The notes: a model not told the origin generated them from the letters alone. Numbered from the stretch's first letter, positions 25,394 through 33,920 are shown. The stretch is DNA of 64,000 nucleotides from JAFKFH01 sp017307375 (GCA_965229335.1 OZ245874.1:3658001-3722000); one strand, 5' to 3'. Numbers and translations are program-made.

Positions 25394-27352
25394 TCAAAGG
25401 CAGATCTTATGGGTTGCCCTGGTGCAGCCCTGCGGTCGCTGACCACGCGCCAGGCTCGAAATTTCGCTACCGTCGAATCGTATGCCCGTCTCGCCGCTGA
25501 GGAGTGTGGTTTCGGCACGACGAGTGGAATACAATCTCAGCTCATAACATTTATTATCGGAGACAATCTTCATTCGGATCGACGAGGTCGGAAGTTGACG
25601 GCCGTCTTCGTCTTGATAGCAATAGTCACCCGCAATGCTGATTTTTGGAACGGATTCCAGCGCTATAAAAGGTTGGTCGCTAGGGAAACTCCTTCCTGCC
25701 GGCATCTCTTTGTTACCTTCCTTGATTTGGAGCCCGGTATCTTCGCTGAAGAATAGCCTGAATGGAATATTTGCGACGCTGCTTTCATCCGATTTTCTCT
25801 TGAGTATGTTGGCAAAAACCAACGCCGAATTTTTTGTCTTTTCGGTATTCTTGCGATCGGATGGCCAAGACCAAGGAAGATTAAGTTCATCCTTGAATGT
25901 GGAAACCATATCTTCGGTGATGCAAAGTACGTTCTCCGGTCCCTGGTTGGGGGCGAAACCGTACTGGTATGCACTGGTTTTGGTCAGCATTTCCCAAATC
26001 AATCGGCGCGAATCGAGTTTGTTGAGATCCGCATCGGTGAAGAACCGACTATCCGCTCTCTGGCATATTTTCTGAACGACGGTAGACTGATTTGTCGATG
26101 ACGGAGCAGTTTCTTGGAGAAACGCAATTCTTGAATCGTCACTCTCTCCCGGCCTTCTCTCCCTGTAGAAAGTTTCGTACGTGTACGAGACTGAGCTGAC
26201 GCCTGGAGTGGGCGTGGATGAATTTTCCACCAGATTTAAGGTCAGGAAAGGTTCACTATTGGATAGATTTGCTTTTTTTGCTGTCAGTGCGGATTCGCCG
26301 AATTCCGGTATTATTGCTGAAACGACAATAGTTTTGTTCTTTTTATTGACCATTATAATCTGGATTTCCTTAAGTTTTTGTAGCCATTCCAGTGGAATTG
26401 CATCGCTATATTTATTGTTTCCGACATTCTGATCGTTGACGATTTTGTTGACCGTATCTTTAGTTGTTCTCAAATCTTCGTTGCTAATGCCCGATGCCGC
26501 TATGGCGACTGGCCCCGTCAGCAGGCTCATTTGCGCCGCGGTGCGGGCAAGCTTGCCAAGTGTTTCTATTGCATTAAGTTCTGTAGTCTTCACCCGTACT
26601 GGCGCAAGAGTAAATCTGACCGAAGTATTATTTGTTATTTTTTCCCAAGGCCTGATATTCCTGTTTTTTGATATTTCCTGTGACCCACCGAATTTGACCT
26701 GATGCTGTGTCACATCGAAGAGTGACGCGATGGGGGATTCGTTTATTATCATTGGAAGGGAAATTTGGTCTGTACTATCATATATGTAATCACTTATAGA
26801 GCCCATCAATAACTGCTCAATTATACTCGCCTTTGCTGCTTCTTCGATCGGTCGGCCGGCTATATCTCGCAATTCTGCGCGTATTCTGTAATAATTTCCC
26901 TCCTCTGAAGTTGCATTTGTTGTTTTTGAATACACAGTTCTAACCAATAATGGCCAGTAGAAGGTGGATTTCGAATTGGCTTCATCTACGTCGAGCAATT
27001 GAACCGCCGGCAAATCACGAAGTCCAAATTGTGCTTCAGCCGACAATGGCACAGTCAATTTTGCCGAGACTGGAGTTGCTTCTGTCGAACTGGAGGTACC
27101 CGCAACCCCATCCGTAACGAAGTCGTACCCGTACTGCGGTTGACAGTTTGGCCAAGCGTTTTTCCCGCAGTCTGCTTTGGTCGCGGCGCGCCAAGGCGAG
27201 GCGTTGCCATTGCATCGGCACATGCCATCTGCCTGCGCGTCCGGAGTGCCTGTCAAACCGACACCGACTCCAAACAGTATTGCGGCACCGGTTGTTAGAA
27301 TCCTGGATGCTGTTGTTGGGATTGCCCCTTTTTTCCTCTTGCTCAAAAACAT
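25394..27352 (-). CDS. exported orphan protein, 652 residues
   Basis: Not recognised. A signal peptide ends near DAQA-DG (about residue 42), followed at once by a cysteine cluster (MCRCNG, ADCGKN, WPNCQP). The body is rich in Asn, Ser, Thr and Lys, unlike its neighbours, and reads as a large beta-rich extracellular protein; a short hydrophobic segment (AQMSLLTGPVAIAASGISN) occurs mid-protein. Further cysteines lie near the C terminus (DYCYQDEDG, DNKCYEL, GCTRATHKICL). I start at ATG 27352, preceded by GGGGGGTAGA, rather than TTG 27364. It is first in the minus-strand order orphan-caspase-CHAP and lies in the most AT-rich part of the window. Confidence 0.75.
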   Translation of the reverse strand: MFLSKRKKGAIPTTASRILTTGAAILFGVGVGLTGTPDAQADGMCRCNGNASPWRAATKADCGKNAWPNCQPQYGYDFVTDGVAGTSSSTEATPVSAKLTVPLSAEAQFGLRDLPAVQLLDVDEANSKSTFYWPLLVRTVYSKTTNATSEEGNYYRIRAELRDIAGRPIEEAAKASIIEQLLMGSISDYIYDSTDQISLPMIINESPIASLFDVTQHQVKFGGSQEISKNRNIRPWEKITNNTSVRFTLAPVRVKTTELNAIETLGKLARTAAQMSLLTGPVAIAASGISNEDLRTTKDTVNKIVNDQNVGNNKYSDAIPLEWLQKLKEIQIIMVNKKNKTIVVSAIIPEFGESALTAKKANLSNSEPFLTLNLVENSSTPTPGVSSVSYTYETFYRERRPGESDDSRIAFLQETAPSSTNQSTVVQKICQRADSRFFTDADLNKLDSRRLIWEMLTKTSAYQYGFAPNQGPENVLCITEDMVSTFKDELNLPWSWPSDRKNTEKTKNSALVFANILKRKSDESSVANIPFRLFFSEDTGLQIKEGNKEMPAGRSFPSDQPFIALESVPKISIAGDYCYQDEDGRQLPTSSIRMKIVSDNKCYELRLYSTRRAETTLLSGETGIRFDGSEISSLARGQRPQGCTRATHKICL

Positions 27353-27454
27353 TCTACCCCCCAAGCGTCGAATGATTTCCTGTGCGGCGATTACTGCTGT
27401 ACTCCGTCCAGGCCAATACCGGCCCTTCGTTGCATCTGTCTACGACACCAATTG

Positions 27455-27482
27455 AGGATAGATGATTTCCGACGCCTGTCCA
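27455..27482 (-). promoter_or_regulatory. candidate promoter of the orphan-caspase-CHAP cluster
   Basis: Minus strand TGGACA (27482-27477), 16-bp spacer, TATCCT (27460-27455), about 100 bp upstream of the orphan gene start. Moderate match only. The rest of 27353-27580 shows no gene. Confidence 0.35.
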
Positions 27483-27580
27483 CTGTGTATGACAGTCATC
27501 ACGTGTCGTTTCGTGCTTTGATCATTGTCTTAGCCGCGCTCGGCGCGCCCGATTTGAAAGACCATCGGCGTGTTGCGAAC

Positions 27581-27949
27581 TCACCAGAGATTCCGGCCGT
27601 CCAGCACGATGACCGGCAGCGGCCCGATGTCGAAATCGTCGAGCAGCCAGGCGTTGATGCTGATCCGGGGATTGTCGTAGTCGGGTTCCCCGGTCGACCA
27701 GTCCGGCGCCCTGGTGAAGGTGCCGCAGCCGCAACCCGGGCAGAAGTGATGCCTCGCGGTGCGCCCGCCCCATTCATAGGTACCGATGTCGGCCATCGGG
27801 GTCTTCAGGCGGAACTGGTCCGGGCGGTAATAGGCCCAGAGGGCACCGCGCTTGGTGCAGAAGCTGCAGGTGCAGCGCGTCAGCCCGACCGGCGCCTCGT
27901 TCAGTTCGAATTTCGTCGCGCCGCAGTGGCAGCTGCCATGGATGATCAC
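27581..27949 (-). CDS. GFA / CENP-V family zinc protein
   Basis: 122-residue member of the glutathione-dependent formaldehyde-activating (GFA) fold. The zinc ligands are plain: GSCHCG (Cys7, Cys9), CTCSFC (Cys26, Cys28, Cys31) and FCPGCGCG (Cys70, Cys73, Cys75). Later residues INAWLLDDFDIGPLPV are also typical. True GFA activity (S-hydroxymethylglutathione formation) is not established for most members. It lies 68 bp downstream of the polyamine-type permease and may be the last gene of that operon. Confidence 0.92.
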   Translation of the reverse strand: MIIHGSCHCGATKFELNEAPVGLTRCTCSFCTKRGALWAYYRPDQFRLKTPMADIGTYEWGGRTARHHFCPGCGCGTFTRAPDWSTGEPDYDNPRISINAWLLDDFDIGPLPVIVLDGRNLW

Positions 27950-28017
27950 ATTGTCCTCCTCGTTTCAGAAGAGGCGGACCTTATCCATGGCTGCTGCCAG
28001 GCTGTGTCAGCAGGCGA

Positions 28018-28809
28018 TCAGAAGGCGCGACGTAACCCGACCAGCTTCTCGACCAGGGCGACGACGGCCAGGGCGAACAGGATCGAGACCGTGGCCGCGG
28101 CGGCGGCCGTCGGGTCGAAGTCGTATTTCAGATAGTCGAACAGGGCGAGCGGCAGGGTGTTGCCGCCGACGGTCTTGAGCAGGAACGACATCGCGAACAT
28201 GTCGAAGGAGACGATGAAGGTGAACAGCCCGCCGGTAATGATGCCGGGCTTGATCAGCGGCAGCATGACCTTGAGCGTCGTGCGCCCGTAGCCGGCGCCG
28301 AGGCTGGCCGATGCCTCCTCGAGTGCCGGATCGACCTGGTCCAGCGCCGAGGTGATCGACAGGAAGGCGAAGGGCAGGGTGATGACGACATGGCCGATCT
28401 GCAGGCCGAGATAGGTGTTGCCGAGCCCGATCTGGTAGAGGAAGAACAGCAGCCCGATCGCGGTCAGGATTTCCGGCATCAGCAGCGGCATCAGCAGCAG
28501 CGTGCGGAACGGGCCGGCGAGGTTTCGGCTGAGGCCGCGCTGGAACAGCGCCGCCATCGTGGCCACGACCGCGACGACAACCGTCGACGTCACCGCGACC
28601 TGCAGCGACAGCCACAGCGCGTTGCGGAAGCTTTCGTGGCCGAAGAATTTGGCGAACCATTTCAGCGAGAAGCCCGTCGGCGGAAACGCCAGCACCTCGC
28701 CGCCGCTGAGCGAGGCCAGCACGACGACGACGAGCGGCGCCAGCAGGAAGGCATAGAGAATGCCGAGGCCGGCCCCGGCGGCAAGGCCCAGGATCAACCG
28801 CGCCTTCAT
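28018..28809 (-). CDS. polyamine-type ABC transporter permease (PotC-like)
   Basis: 263-residue inner-membrane permease with six predicted helices. The EAA loop ALEEASASLGAGYGRTTLKV and the segment FIVSFDMFAMSFLLKTVGG are typical of PotC/YdcV. The ATG overlaps the previous stop by 4 bp. With the PotB-like partner it forms the channel of the first polyamine-type importer. Confidence 0.92.
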   Translation of the reverse strand: MKARLILGLAAGAGLGILYAFLLAPLVVVVLASLSGGEVLAFPPTGFSLKWFAKFFGHESFRNALWLSLQVAVTSTVVVAVVATMAALFQRGLSRNLAGPFRTLLLMPLLMPEILTAIGLLFFLYQIGLGNTYLGLQIGHVVITLPFAFLSITSALDQVDPALEEASASLGAGYGRTTLKVMLPLIKPGIITGGLFTFIVSFDMFAMSFLLKTVGGNTLPLALFDYLKYDFDPTAAAAATVSILFALAVVALVEKLVGLRRAF

Positions 28810-29675
28810 GGCGTGCGCCCGATCGCGGCGCGGCGGGCGAGGCCGCGGGTGGCAAAGGCAAAGACCAGCACGCAGGTCAAGGTCGAGAGCGTCAGGATCA
28901 TCGCCAGCACCGCGCCGAACGGCCAGGCAAAGGCGGCGATCAATTGCTGAACGATCACCGTCGGCATCAGGACCACGAACTGCCCGCCGAGCAGGACCGG
29001 CGTGACATAGGCCGAGATCGCCAGCACAAAGACCAGGATCACGCCGGACTGCACGCCGGGAAAGCTGAGCGGCAGGGTGACGCGCCAGAAGGTCGCAAAG
29101 CGCCCAGCGCCGAGCGAGCGCGAGGCTTCGTAGAGCGACGGCGGGATGTTGCGCAGCGCCGTGGTGATCGGCAGCACCATGAACGGGATGAAGACGTGGA
29201 CCAGCGCCAGCACCACCACCTCGACGGTGAACAGCAGGCGCACCGGCCGTTCGATCAGCCCCAGCGCCAGCAGGATCTGGTTGATCGGGCCGTTGAACGA
29301 CAGGATGATCATCCAGCCGAAGTTGCGCACCAGCACGCCGACCAGCAGCGGCGACACCACGCAGGCATAGAACAGGGTGTGCCAGCGATCGCCGACGTTC
29401 GACAGATGCAGCGCGATCGGAAACGAGATCAGCAGGCAGATCGCGGTGATCGAGGCGCCGACCGCAACCGTCTCGGCGAGGATGCCGAGATAATGGCCGT
29501 CGGCGAACATCCGCGCGTAGTTGGCAAGCGTCACCCCGTCGCCGTAGGGCGCCGAGGAGGATGGCGTGCGGAAGCTCATCATCACGATCTCGCCATAGGG
29601 CAGGACGAAGAAGACGACGAGCAAGAACAGGGCCGGCGCCCCGAGGATGGCAAGCCGCCAGGGCCGCGCGGTCAT
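28806..29675 (-). CDS. polyamine-type ABC transporter permease (PotB-like)
   Basis: 289-residue permease. First helix ILGAPALFLLVVFFVLPYGE, EAA loop SLYEASRSLGAGRFATFWRV, and the PotB/YdcU-type segment AISAYVTPVLLGGQFVVLMP are visible. It overlaps both neighbours by 4 bp, so it is tightly coupled with the ATPase upstream and the PotC-like gene downstream. Confidence 0.92.
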   Translation of the reverse strand: MTARPWRLAILGAPALFLLVVFFVLPYGEIVMMSFRTPSSSAPYGDGVTLANYARMFADGHYLGILAETVAVGASITAICLLISFPIALHLSNVGDRWHTLFYACVVSPLLVGVLVRNFGWMIILSFNGPINQILLALGLIERPVRLLFTVEVVVLALVHVFIPFMVLPITTALRNIPPSLYEASRSLGAGRFATFWRVTLPLSFPGVQSGVILVFVLAISAYVTPVLLGGQFVVLMPTVIVQQLIAAFAWPFGAVLAMILTLSTLTCVLVFAFATRGLARRAAIGRTP

Positions 29676-30727
29676 GGCGCGGCCTCGTCGGGCAGCAGCC
29701 AGGCGGCATCCTGGTCGACCGCCAGCGTCACCGCCGCGCCTTCGGCCAGTTCGGCCTGGGGCGGCAGATAGAGCTTGATGACCTCGTCGCCGATCCGCAT
29801 CTCGCAATGCTGGGCCGATCCGACGAAAAAGCGGCCTTGCAGCGTGGCCCGCAGGCCGGCGGCGCCGGGCTGCAGTGCCTCGGGCCGCAGCAGCAGCAGA
29901 TGGCGGCTGCCGGCGGCGAGGCCCGTCGGACCGTTGGCGATGACCTCGCCGCCGGCGGTAGCGACGCGATAGCGGCCATTGCCGACTGCCTCGGCGATCC
30001 GGGCCTTCAGATAGCTTGCCTCGCCGGTGAATTCGGCGACATAGCGTTCGCGCGGACGCTGGTAGATGTCGCGCGGCGAGCCGAGCTGGGCGATACGCCC
30101 CTGCTTCATCACGGCGACCTGGTCGGACAGCGCCATAGCCTCGGCCTGGTCATGGGTGACGTAGAGCGCGGTGATGCCGGCCTTGCGCTGCAATTCCCGG
30201 ATCAGCCAGCGCATTTCGAAGCGCAGCTTGGCATCGAGATTGGCCAGCGGCTCGTCCAGCAGCAGCGCCTGCGGCCGGATCACCAGCGCGCGCGCCAGCG
30301 CCACGCGCTGTTGCTGGCCGCCGCTGAGCGCCCGCGGCAGGCGATCCTTCAGATGGCCGAGTTGCACGAGGCCCAGCACTTCGGCCACTCGCGCAGCGAT
30401 TTCGGCCTTGGGCACGCGGCGCGCCTGCAGCCCGTAGGCGACGTTGTCGAATACCGACAGATGCGGGAACAGCGCGTAGTTCTGGAAGACGACGCCGAAG
30501 TCGCGGCCTTCGGGCCCCAGGCCCATGATGTCGCGGCCCTCGACCCGGATGGCGCCGGCATCGGGTGTGATGAATCCGGCAAGACAGCGCAATGTCGTCG
30601 TCTTGCCGCAACCGGACGGGCCGAGCAGCGTGACGAAGCTGCCCGACGCGACGTTCAGGTCGACGCCGTCGATGGCGACGGCGCCGTTATAGGCCTTGCG
30701 CAGGCCCGCGATCTCGATCTGCGCCAT
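29672..30727 (-). CDS. polyamine-type ABC transporter ATPase (PotA-like)
   Basis: 351-residue ATPase. Walker A GPSGCGKTTT (about 36-45), Q-loop FGVVFQNYALFPHLSV, signature LSGGQQQRVALARAL, Walker B LLLDEPLANLDAK, H-loop YVTHDQAEAM and a C-terminal TOBE domain (about 240-345) are all present. FQNYALFPH is typical of PotA-type ATPases. It is separated from the binding-protein gene by a strong hairpin. Confidence 0.93.
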   Translation of the reverse strand: MAQIEIAGLRKAYNGAVAIDGVDLNVASGSFVTLLGPSGCGKTTTLRCLAGFITPDAGAIRVEGRDIMGLGPEGRDFGVVFQNYALFPHLSVFDNVAYGLQARRVPKAEIAARVAEVLGLVQLGHLKDRLPRALSGGQQQRVALARALVIRPQALLLDEPLANLDAKLRFEMRWLIRELQRKAGITALYVTHDQAEAMALSDQVAVMKQGRIAQLGSPRDIYQRPRERYVAEFTGEASYLKARIAEAVGNGRYRVATAGGEVIANGPTGLAAGSRHLLLLRPEALQPGAAGLRATLQGRFFVGSAQHCEMRIGDEVIKLYLPPQAELAEGAAVTLAVDQDAAWLLPDEAAP

Positions 30728-30748
30728 GGGGCAGAAGCACTCCCGCTG

Positions 30749-30779
30749 GCGGGCGCCGGCCCTACGCGCCGGCGCCCGC
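30749..30779. terminator. strong hairpin between binding-protein and ATPase genes
   Basis: Arms GCGGGCGCCGGC and GCCGGCGCCCGC pair perfectly over 12 bp around a 7-base loop. No U-tract follows on the minus strand. In an ABC operon this probably protects or attenuates the transcript so that the binding protein is made in excess. Confidence 0.5.
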
Positions 30780-30788
30780 GAAACACCG

Positions 30789-31832
30789 TCAGATTTCGCG
30801 CGACCAGCGGTCGAGGATGGCGTCGCGGTTCTTGGCGACGTAGCCCCAGTCGAACCGGATGATATCCTTCATCGCCTCGCCGGACACGGGCACCGCCTCC
30901 TTCAGGTCGTCGGGCACCACCACCTTGCGGTTGGTCGGCGCGACGTAGAATTCGCGCATCAGCTTTTCCTGGATCTCCGGGCTCAGCATGTAGTTGATGT
31001 AGGCATAGGCCGCTTCCTTGTCGGCGCCGGCCGCGAGCACGTTGTAGCACTGGTCGAACATCAGGATGCCGTCGGACGGCATCGCCACCTTGATCGGCAC
31101 GCCCTTCTTCTGCAGGGCCACCGCCTCGGCGATGTCGATCGGGGCGATGGCGACCTGGCCCTGCGTCAGCAGCGGGGCCAGTGCGCCGGAGAAGTCGACC
31201 TGCGGGAACGGCTTCAGTTCCTTCAGCTTCTTGAAGCCCGTGTCGATATCGTACTGGTCCTTGCCGAACAGCTGGCCGGCCAGCATCAGCATCATGATGC
31301 CGAGCGAGTTCGAGATGGCATACATCCCGAGCTGGCCCTTGTATTCCGGCTTCCACAGGTCCTTCCAGCTCTGCGGCGGCGTCTTGATCAGGTCGGTGCG
31401 ATAGGCGATGCCGATCGGCGAGACGATGCCGGTGACCGAGATGTCGCCCTCGTAGCGGGCGATCGGATAGACGTCGGCCAGATTCGGGATCTTGTCTGCG
31501 GGCAGCGGGCTGAAGAAGCCTTCCGTACGCAGGATCGTGGCGAAACGCTCGTTGAACATCAGCGAGGTGAAGGGCGGCTTGTCCTTGCCCGCCGCGCGGA
31601 ACGAGGTGACCCAGGCATTGCCGAGCCCGATATCGAGCTTGATCGGCCGCTTGAGGATCGCCTCCAGCCCCGGATTGACCTGCTTGCGCCAGAAGTCCTC
31701 CCAGCGTCCGCCATAGGTGTTGGCGACGAAAGGTTGGGCCCCCTGGGCCATCGCCGTGCCCTTCAGGCCCGCCGCGGCCGCGGCGCCGCCCAGCAGGGCC
31801 AGTGTCTGTCTGCGTGTGATGATCCCGGTCAT
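30789..31832 (-). CDS. polyamine-type ABC transporter substrate-binding protein
   Basis: 347-residue periplasmic binding protein of the spermidine/putrescine group. The N terminus IITRRQTLALLGGAAAAAGL is a Tat-type signal, cleaved near AMA-Q. The mature protein has FVANTYGGRWEDFWRKQV, SPIGIAYRTDLI, WKDLWKPEYKGQLGMY and APTNRKVVVPDD. First gene of the transporter set; the 2OG oxygenase and 2-hydroxyacid dehydrogenase lie upstream in the same direction, so one transcript may start at 33.9 kb. Confidence 0.9.
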   Translation of the reverse strand: MTGIITRRQTLALLGGAAAAAGLKGTAMAQGAQPFVANTYGGRWEDFWRKQVNPGLEAILKRPIKLDIGLGNAWVTSFRAAGKDKPPFTSLMFNERFATILRTEGFFSPLPADKIPNLADVYPIARYEGDISVTGIVSPIGIAYRTDLIKTPPQSWKDLWKPEYKGQLGMYAISNSLGIMMLMLAGQLFGKDQYDIDTGFKKLKELKPFPQVDFSGALAPLLTQGQVAIAPIDIAEAVALQKKGVPIKVAMPSDGILMFDQCYNVLAAGADKEAAYAYINYMLSPEIQEKLMREFYVAPTNRKVVVPDDLKEAVPVSGEAMKDIIRFDWGYVAKNRDAILDRWSREI

Positions 31833-31899
31833 GGCTTCCCGTCTCCTGGAGTTATGGACGTCGAATCCCTGTGGCGATGGTTTTTCTTCGCGCCGTCGT

Positions 31900-32898
31900 T
31901 CACTGCGCCGGCTTGCGATAGTCGTAGTTCTTGTTCAGGCGCTCCATCAGGTAGTCGCCGTAGCGCACCGGCTCGTAGCGCGGCGCTTCCGACGGTGCGC
32001 GGCAGGTCGGCAGGCATTCGATGACCTCGTCCATGCCGGGATCGAAGAAGAACGGCACCGAATAGCGGTCGTTCGGCGACAGGTTCTTGACCCCGTGCGG
32101 CGTCGACTGCCAGCGCCCGTTGGTCCAGCGCGCCAGCATGTCGCCGACATTGACGACGAAGGTGCCGGGCAGGGGCGTCGCCTTCAGCCAGGTGCCGTCG
32201 CGCCGCCGCACCATCAGCCCGCCGACATTGTCCTGGGCCAGGATGGTGATGAAGCCGTAGTCGGTATGCGGGGCCGAGCCGAACTCGTCATCGGCCGAAT
32301 CGACCGGCTGGGGCGGGTAGTGCAGCAGGCGCAGGAAGGTCGTCGGTTTCTCGAAATGCAGGTCGAGCGCCTGCGGCGGCAGGTCGAGCGCGCGGGCGAT
32401 CAGGCGGGTGAAGTCGCGCGCCACCTGCTGCAGCGCCGCGTTGTAGACGGTGACTGCTTCGCGAAAGCCGGGCAGGTCGGCCGGCCACTGGTTCGGCCCC
32501 TGCAGCGGCCGGCCGAAATCCGGATCGGTTTCCGGCACCTCATGCATCAGCATGAAGGATTCCGAATAGTTCGGCTTGGTCACCTTCGCGACCGACGACG
32601 TCTGGATCACCGAGGTCTTGGGCGCCATGTAGCCGCGGTGGAACTCGTTGATCGCCAGCGCATCCTTGGCCGCCTGGGGCAAGGCGTGGAAGCGGCGCGA
32701 GGCGGCGAAGACGCCGTCGATCAAGCCCTGGTCGACCCCGGTATTGGCGATGTAGCAGAAGCCGATGTCGCGGAAGGCATGGTCCAGCGCCGCGGCGGTA
32801 CGGGCCGAGGCGGCCTCGTCCAGGCGCAGCGCGCCGAGGTCGATGATCGGCAGGCTGTCGGCCTGGCGGGGGGTGATGTCGGCGGCGGTGCTGGGCAT
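31900..32898 (-). CDS. 2-oxoglutarate/Fe(II)-dependent oxygenase (isopenicillin N synthase-like)
   Basis: 332-residue non-heme iron oxygenase. DIOX_N region LPIIDLGALRLDEAASARTA and the C-terminal 2OG-FeII domain are present: iron ligands H-x-D in APHTDYGFITIL, the distal His in STPHGVKNL and the 2OG-binding Arg in NDRYSVPFFFDP. Relatives are annotated in amine and amino-acid catabolism. It starts 2 bp after the 2-hydroxyacid dehydrogenase stop and precedes a polyamine-type importer, so a nitrogenous substrate is plausible but not proven. Confidence 0.9.
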   Translation of the reverse strand: MPSTAADITPRQADSLPIIDLGALRLDEAASARTAAALDHAFRDIGFCYIANTGVDQGLIDGVFAASRRFHALPQAAKDALAINEFHRGYMAPKTSVIQTSSVAKVTKPNYSESFMLMHEVPETDPDFGRPLQGPNQWPADLPGFREAVTVYNAALQQVARDFTRLIARALDLPPQALDLHFEKPTTFLRLLHYPPQPVDSADDEFGSAPHTDYGFITILAQDNVGGLMVRRRDGTWLKATPLPGTFVVNVGDMLARWTNGRWQSTPHGVKNLSPNDRYSVPFFFDPGMDEVIECLPTCRAPSEAPRYEPVRYGDYLMERLNKNYDYRKPAQ

Positions 32899-32900
32899 GG

Positions 32901-33857
32901 TCAGTAACCTCGCTGGCGATCGACGGCGTTGAGCGGGCTCAAGCCCCTGGTGATGCGTTGGATGTTGGCGGCGACGGCGGTAGCGGCCGTTTCGGGGCGC
33001 GACGTGCCGGCGACGTGCGGCGTGACGCGGATGGCCGGGTGGCGCCAGTAGGGATGGTCGGGCGGCAGCGGCTCGATGGCGAAGACGTCGAGCCAGGCGG
33101 CGCTCAGCCGGCCCTGATCCAGCGCGGCGACAAGGTCGTCCTCGACCACCTGCTCGCCGCGCCCGAGGTTGATCAGGACGGCGCCGGGCTTCATGCCGGC
33201 AAAGAAGCGCCTGTCGAACAGCCCGCGCGTCTCGGACGTCAGCGGCAGCATCGACAGCACGATATCGGCCCCGGCCACGGCGGCCGCAAGCCCCTCGAGC
33301 CCGTGATGGCAGAGGATGCCCCCATCCTCGCGTGGGGAGCGCGACCAGCCGCTGACGCGGAAGCCGGCGGCCGCCAGCCCATCGGCGATGCCGCGCCCGA
33401 GCACGCCGAGACCGAGCACCGTCACCGCGGTGTCGGCCGCCAGCCGGACCGGATGGCGGATCCAGCGCTGGTCGCGCTGCTGGGCCGCATAGGCCGGCAG
33501 GTTGCGCAACTCGGCCAGGCAGGTGGCCAGCGCAAACTGGTTCATCGCCGCGGCCTGCGACGGATCGACCATGCGGATGACCGGCACGTCGGCCGGCAGG
33601 TCGGAGCGCGACAGCAGGCCGTCGACCCCGGCCGACAGGGCGAAGATCGCCTTCAGCCGCGGCATCTCGCGGAAAAAATCGGGGCGCGGGCGGAACACCA
33701 GCGCGTAATCGGCCTCGGCGGGCGCAGGCGCGGTGGTGGCGTCGACGACGCGCAGGCCGGGCACGGCCGCGGTCAGGATCCCGGCCCAGCGCCCGCCGTC
33801 GTCCAGTGGCGACGCGAATGCCAGGGTGGCCTGAACAGGGGGTAGGGGGTCACCCAT
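32901..33857 (-). CDS. D-2-hydroxyacid dehydrogenase (GhrA-like)
   Basis: 318-residue NAD(P)-dependent reductase/dehydrogenase. The dinucleotide motif is VLGLGVLGRGIADGL, followed by WSRSPRE. Catalytic residues appear as Arg in LINLGRGEQVVEDDL, Glu in DVFAIEPLPPDHPYW and His in TPHVAGTSRPE. Length and motifs match glyoxylate/hydroxypyruvate reductase A. I chose the ATG at 33857; longer frames extend into the divergent promoter. First gene of the minus-strand run that continues through the oxygenase and importer. Confidence 0.92.
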   Translation of the reverse strand: MGDPLPPVQATLAFASPLDDGGRWAGILTAAVPGLRVVDATTAPAPAEADYALVFRPRPDFFREMPRLKAIFALSAGVDGLLSRSDLPADVPVIRMVDPSQAAAMNQFALATCLAELRNLPAYAAQQRDQRWIRHPVRLAADTAVTVLGLGVLGRGIADGLAAAGFRVSGWSRSPREDGGILCHHGLEGLAAAVAGADIVLSMLPLTSETRGLFDRRFFAGMKPGAVLINLGRGEQVVEDDLVAALDQGRLSAAWLDVFAIEPLPPDHPYWRHPAIRVTPHVAGTSRPETAATAVAANIQRITRGLSPLNAVDRQRGY

Positions 33858-33881
33858 GCCGGATCCTTTATTGCCCAACGG

Positions 33882-33903
33882 TGTCGATTGTATACGCTCG
33901 ACA
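33882..33903. promoter_or_regulatory. candidate GntR operator in the divergent promoter
   Basis: Arms TGTCGA and TCGACA flank ten bases that include TTGTATAC, a core seen in known FCD-type GntR operators. It overlaps the -10 of the dehydrogenase promoter. Confidence 0.5.
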
Positions 33904-33916
33904 AACTGCTTGCCAA
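33887..33916 (-). promoter_or_regulatory. candidate promoter of the 2-hydroxyacid dehydrogenase operon
   Basis: Minus strand TTGGCA (33916-33911), 18-bp spacer, TACAAT (33892-33887), about 30 bp before the ATG at 33857. Match is 5/6 and 5/6. Confidence 0.5.
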
Positions 33917-33920
33917 GCAG
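33906..33920. promoter_or_regulatory. 15-bp palindrome over the -35 box
   Basis: CTGCTTG-C-CAAGCAG is a perfect palindrome with 7-bp arms covering the -35 hexamer. It could be a second operator half for the divergent GntR regulator or an independent site. Confidence 0.45.

Noticed and set aside
22951..27352. Prophage or integrative element
   Set aside because: No integrase, transposase, tRNA junction, flanking direct repeats or phage structural genes were seen, only a composition shift.
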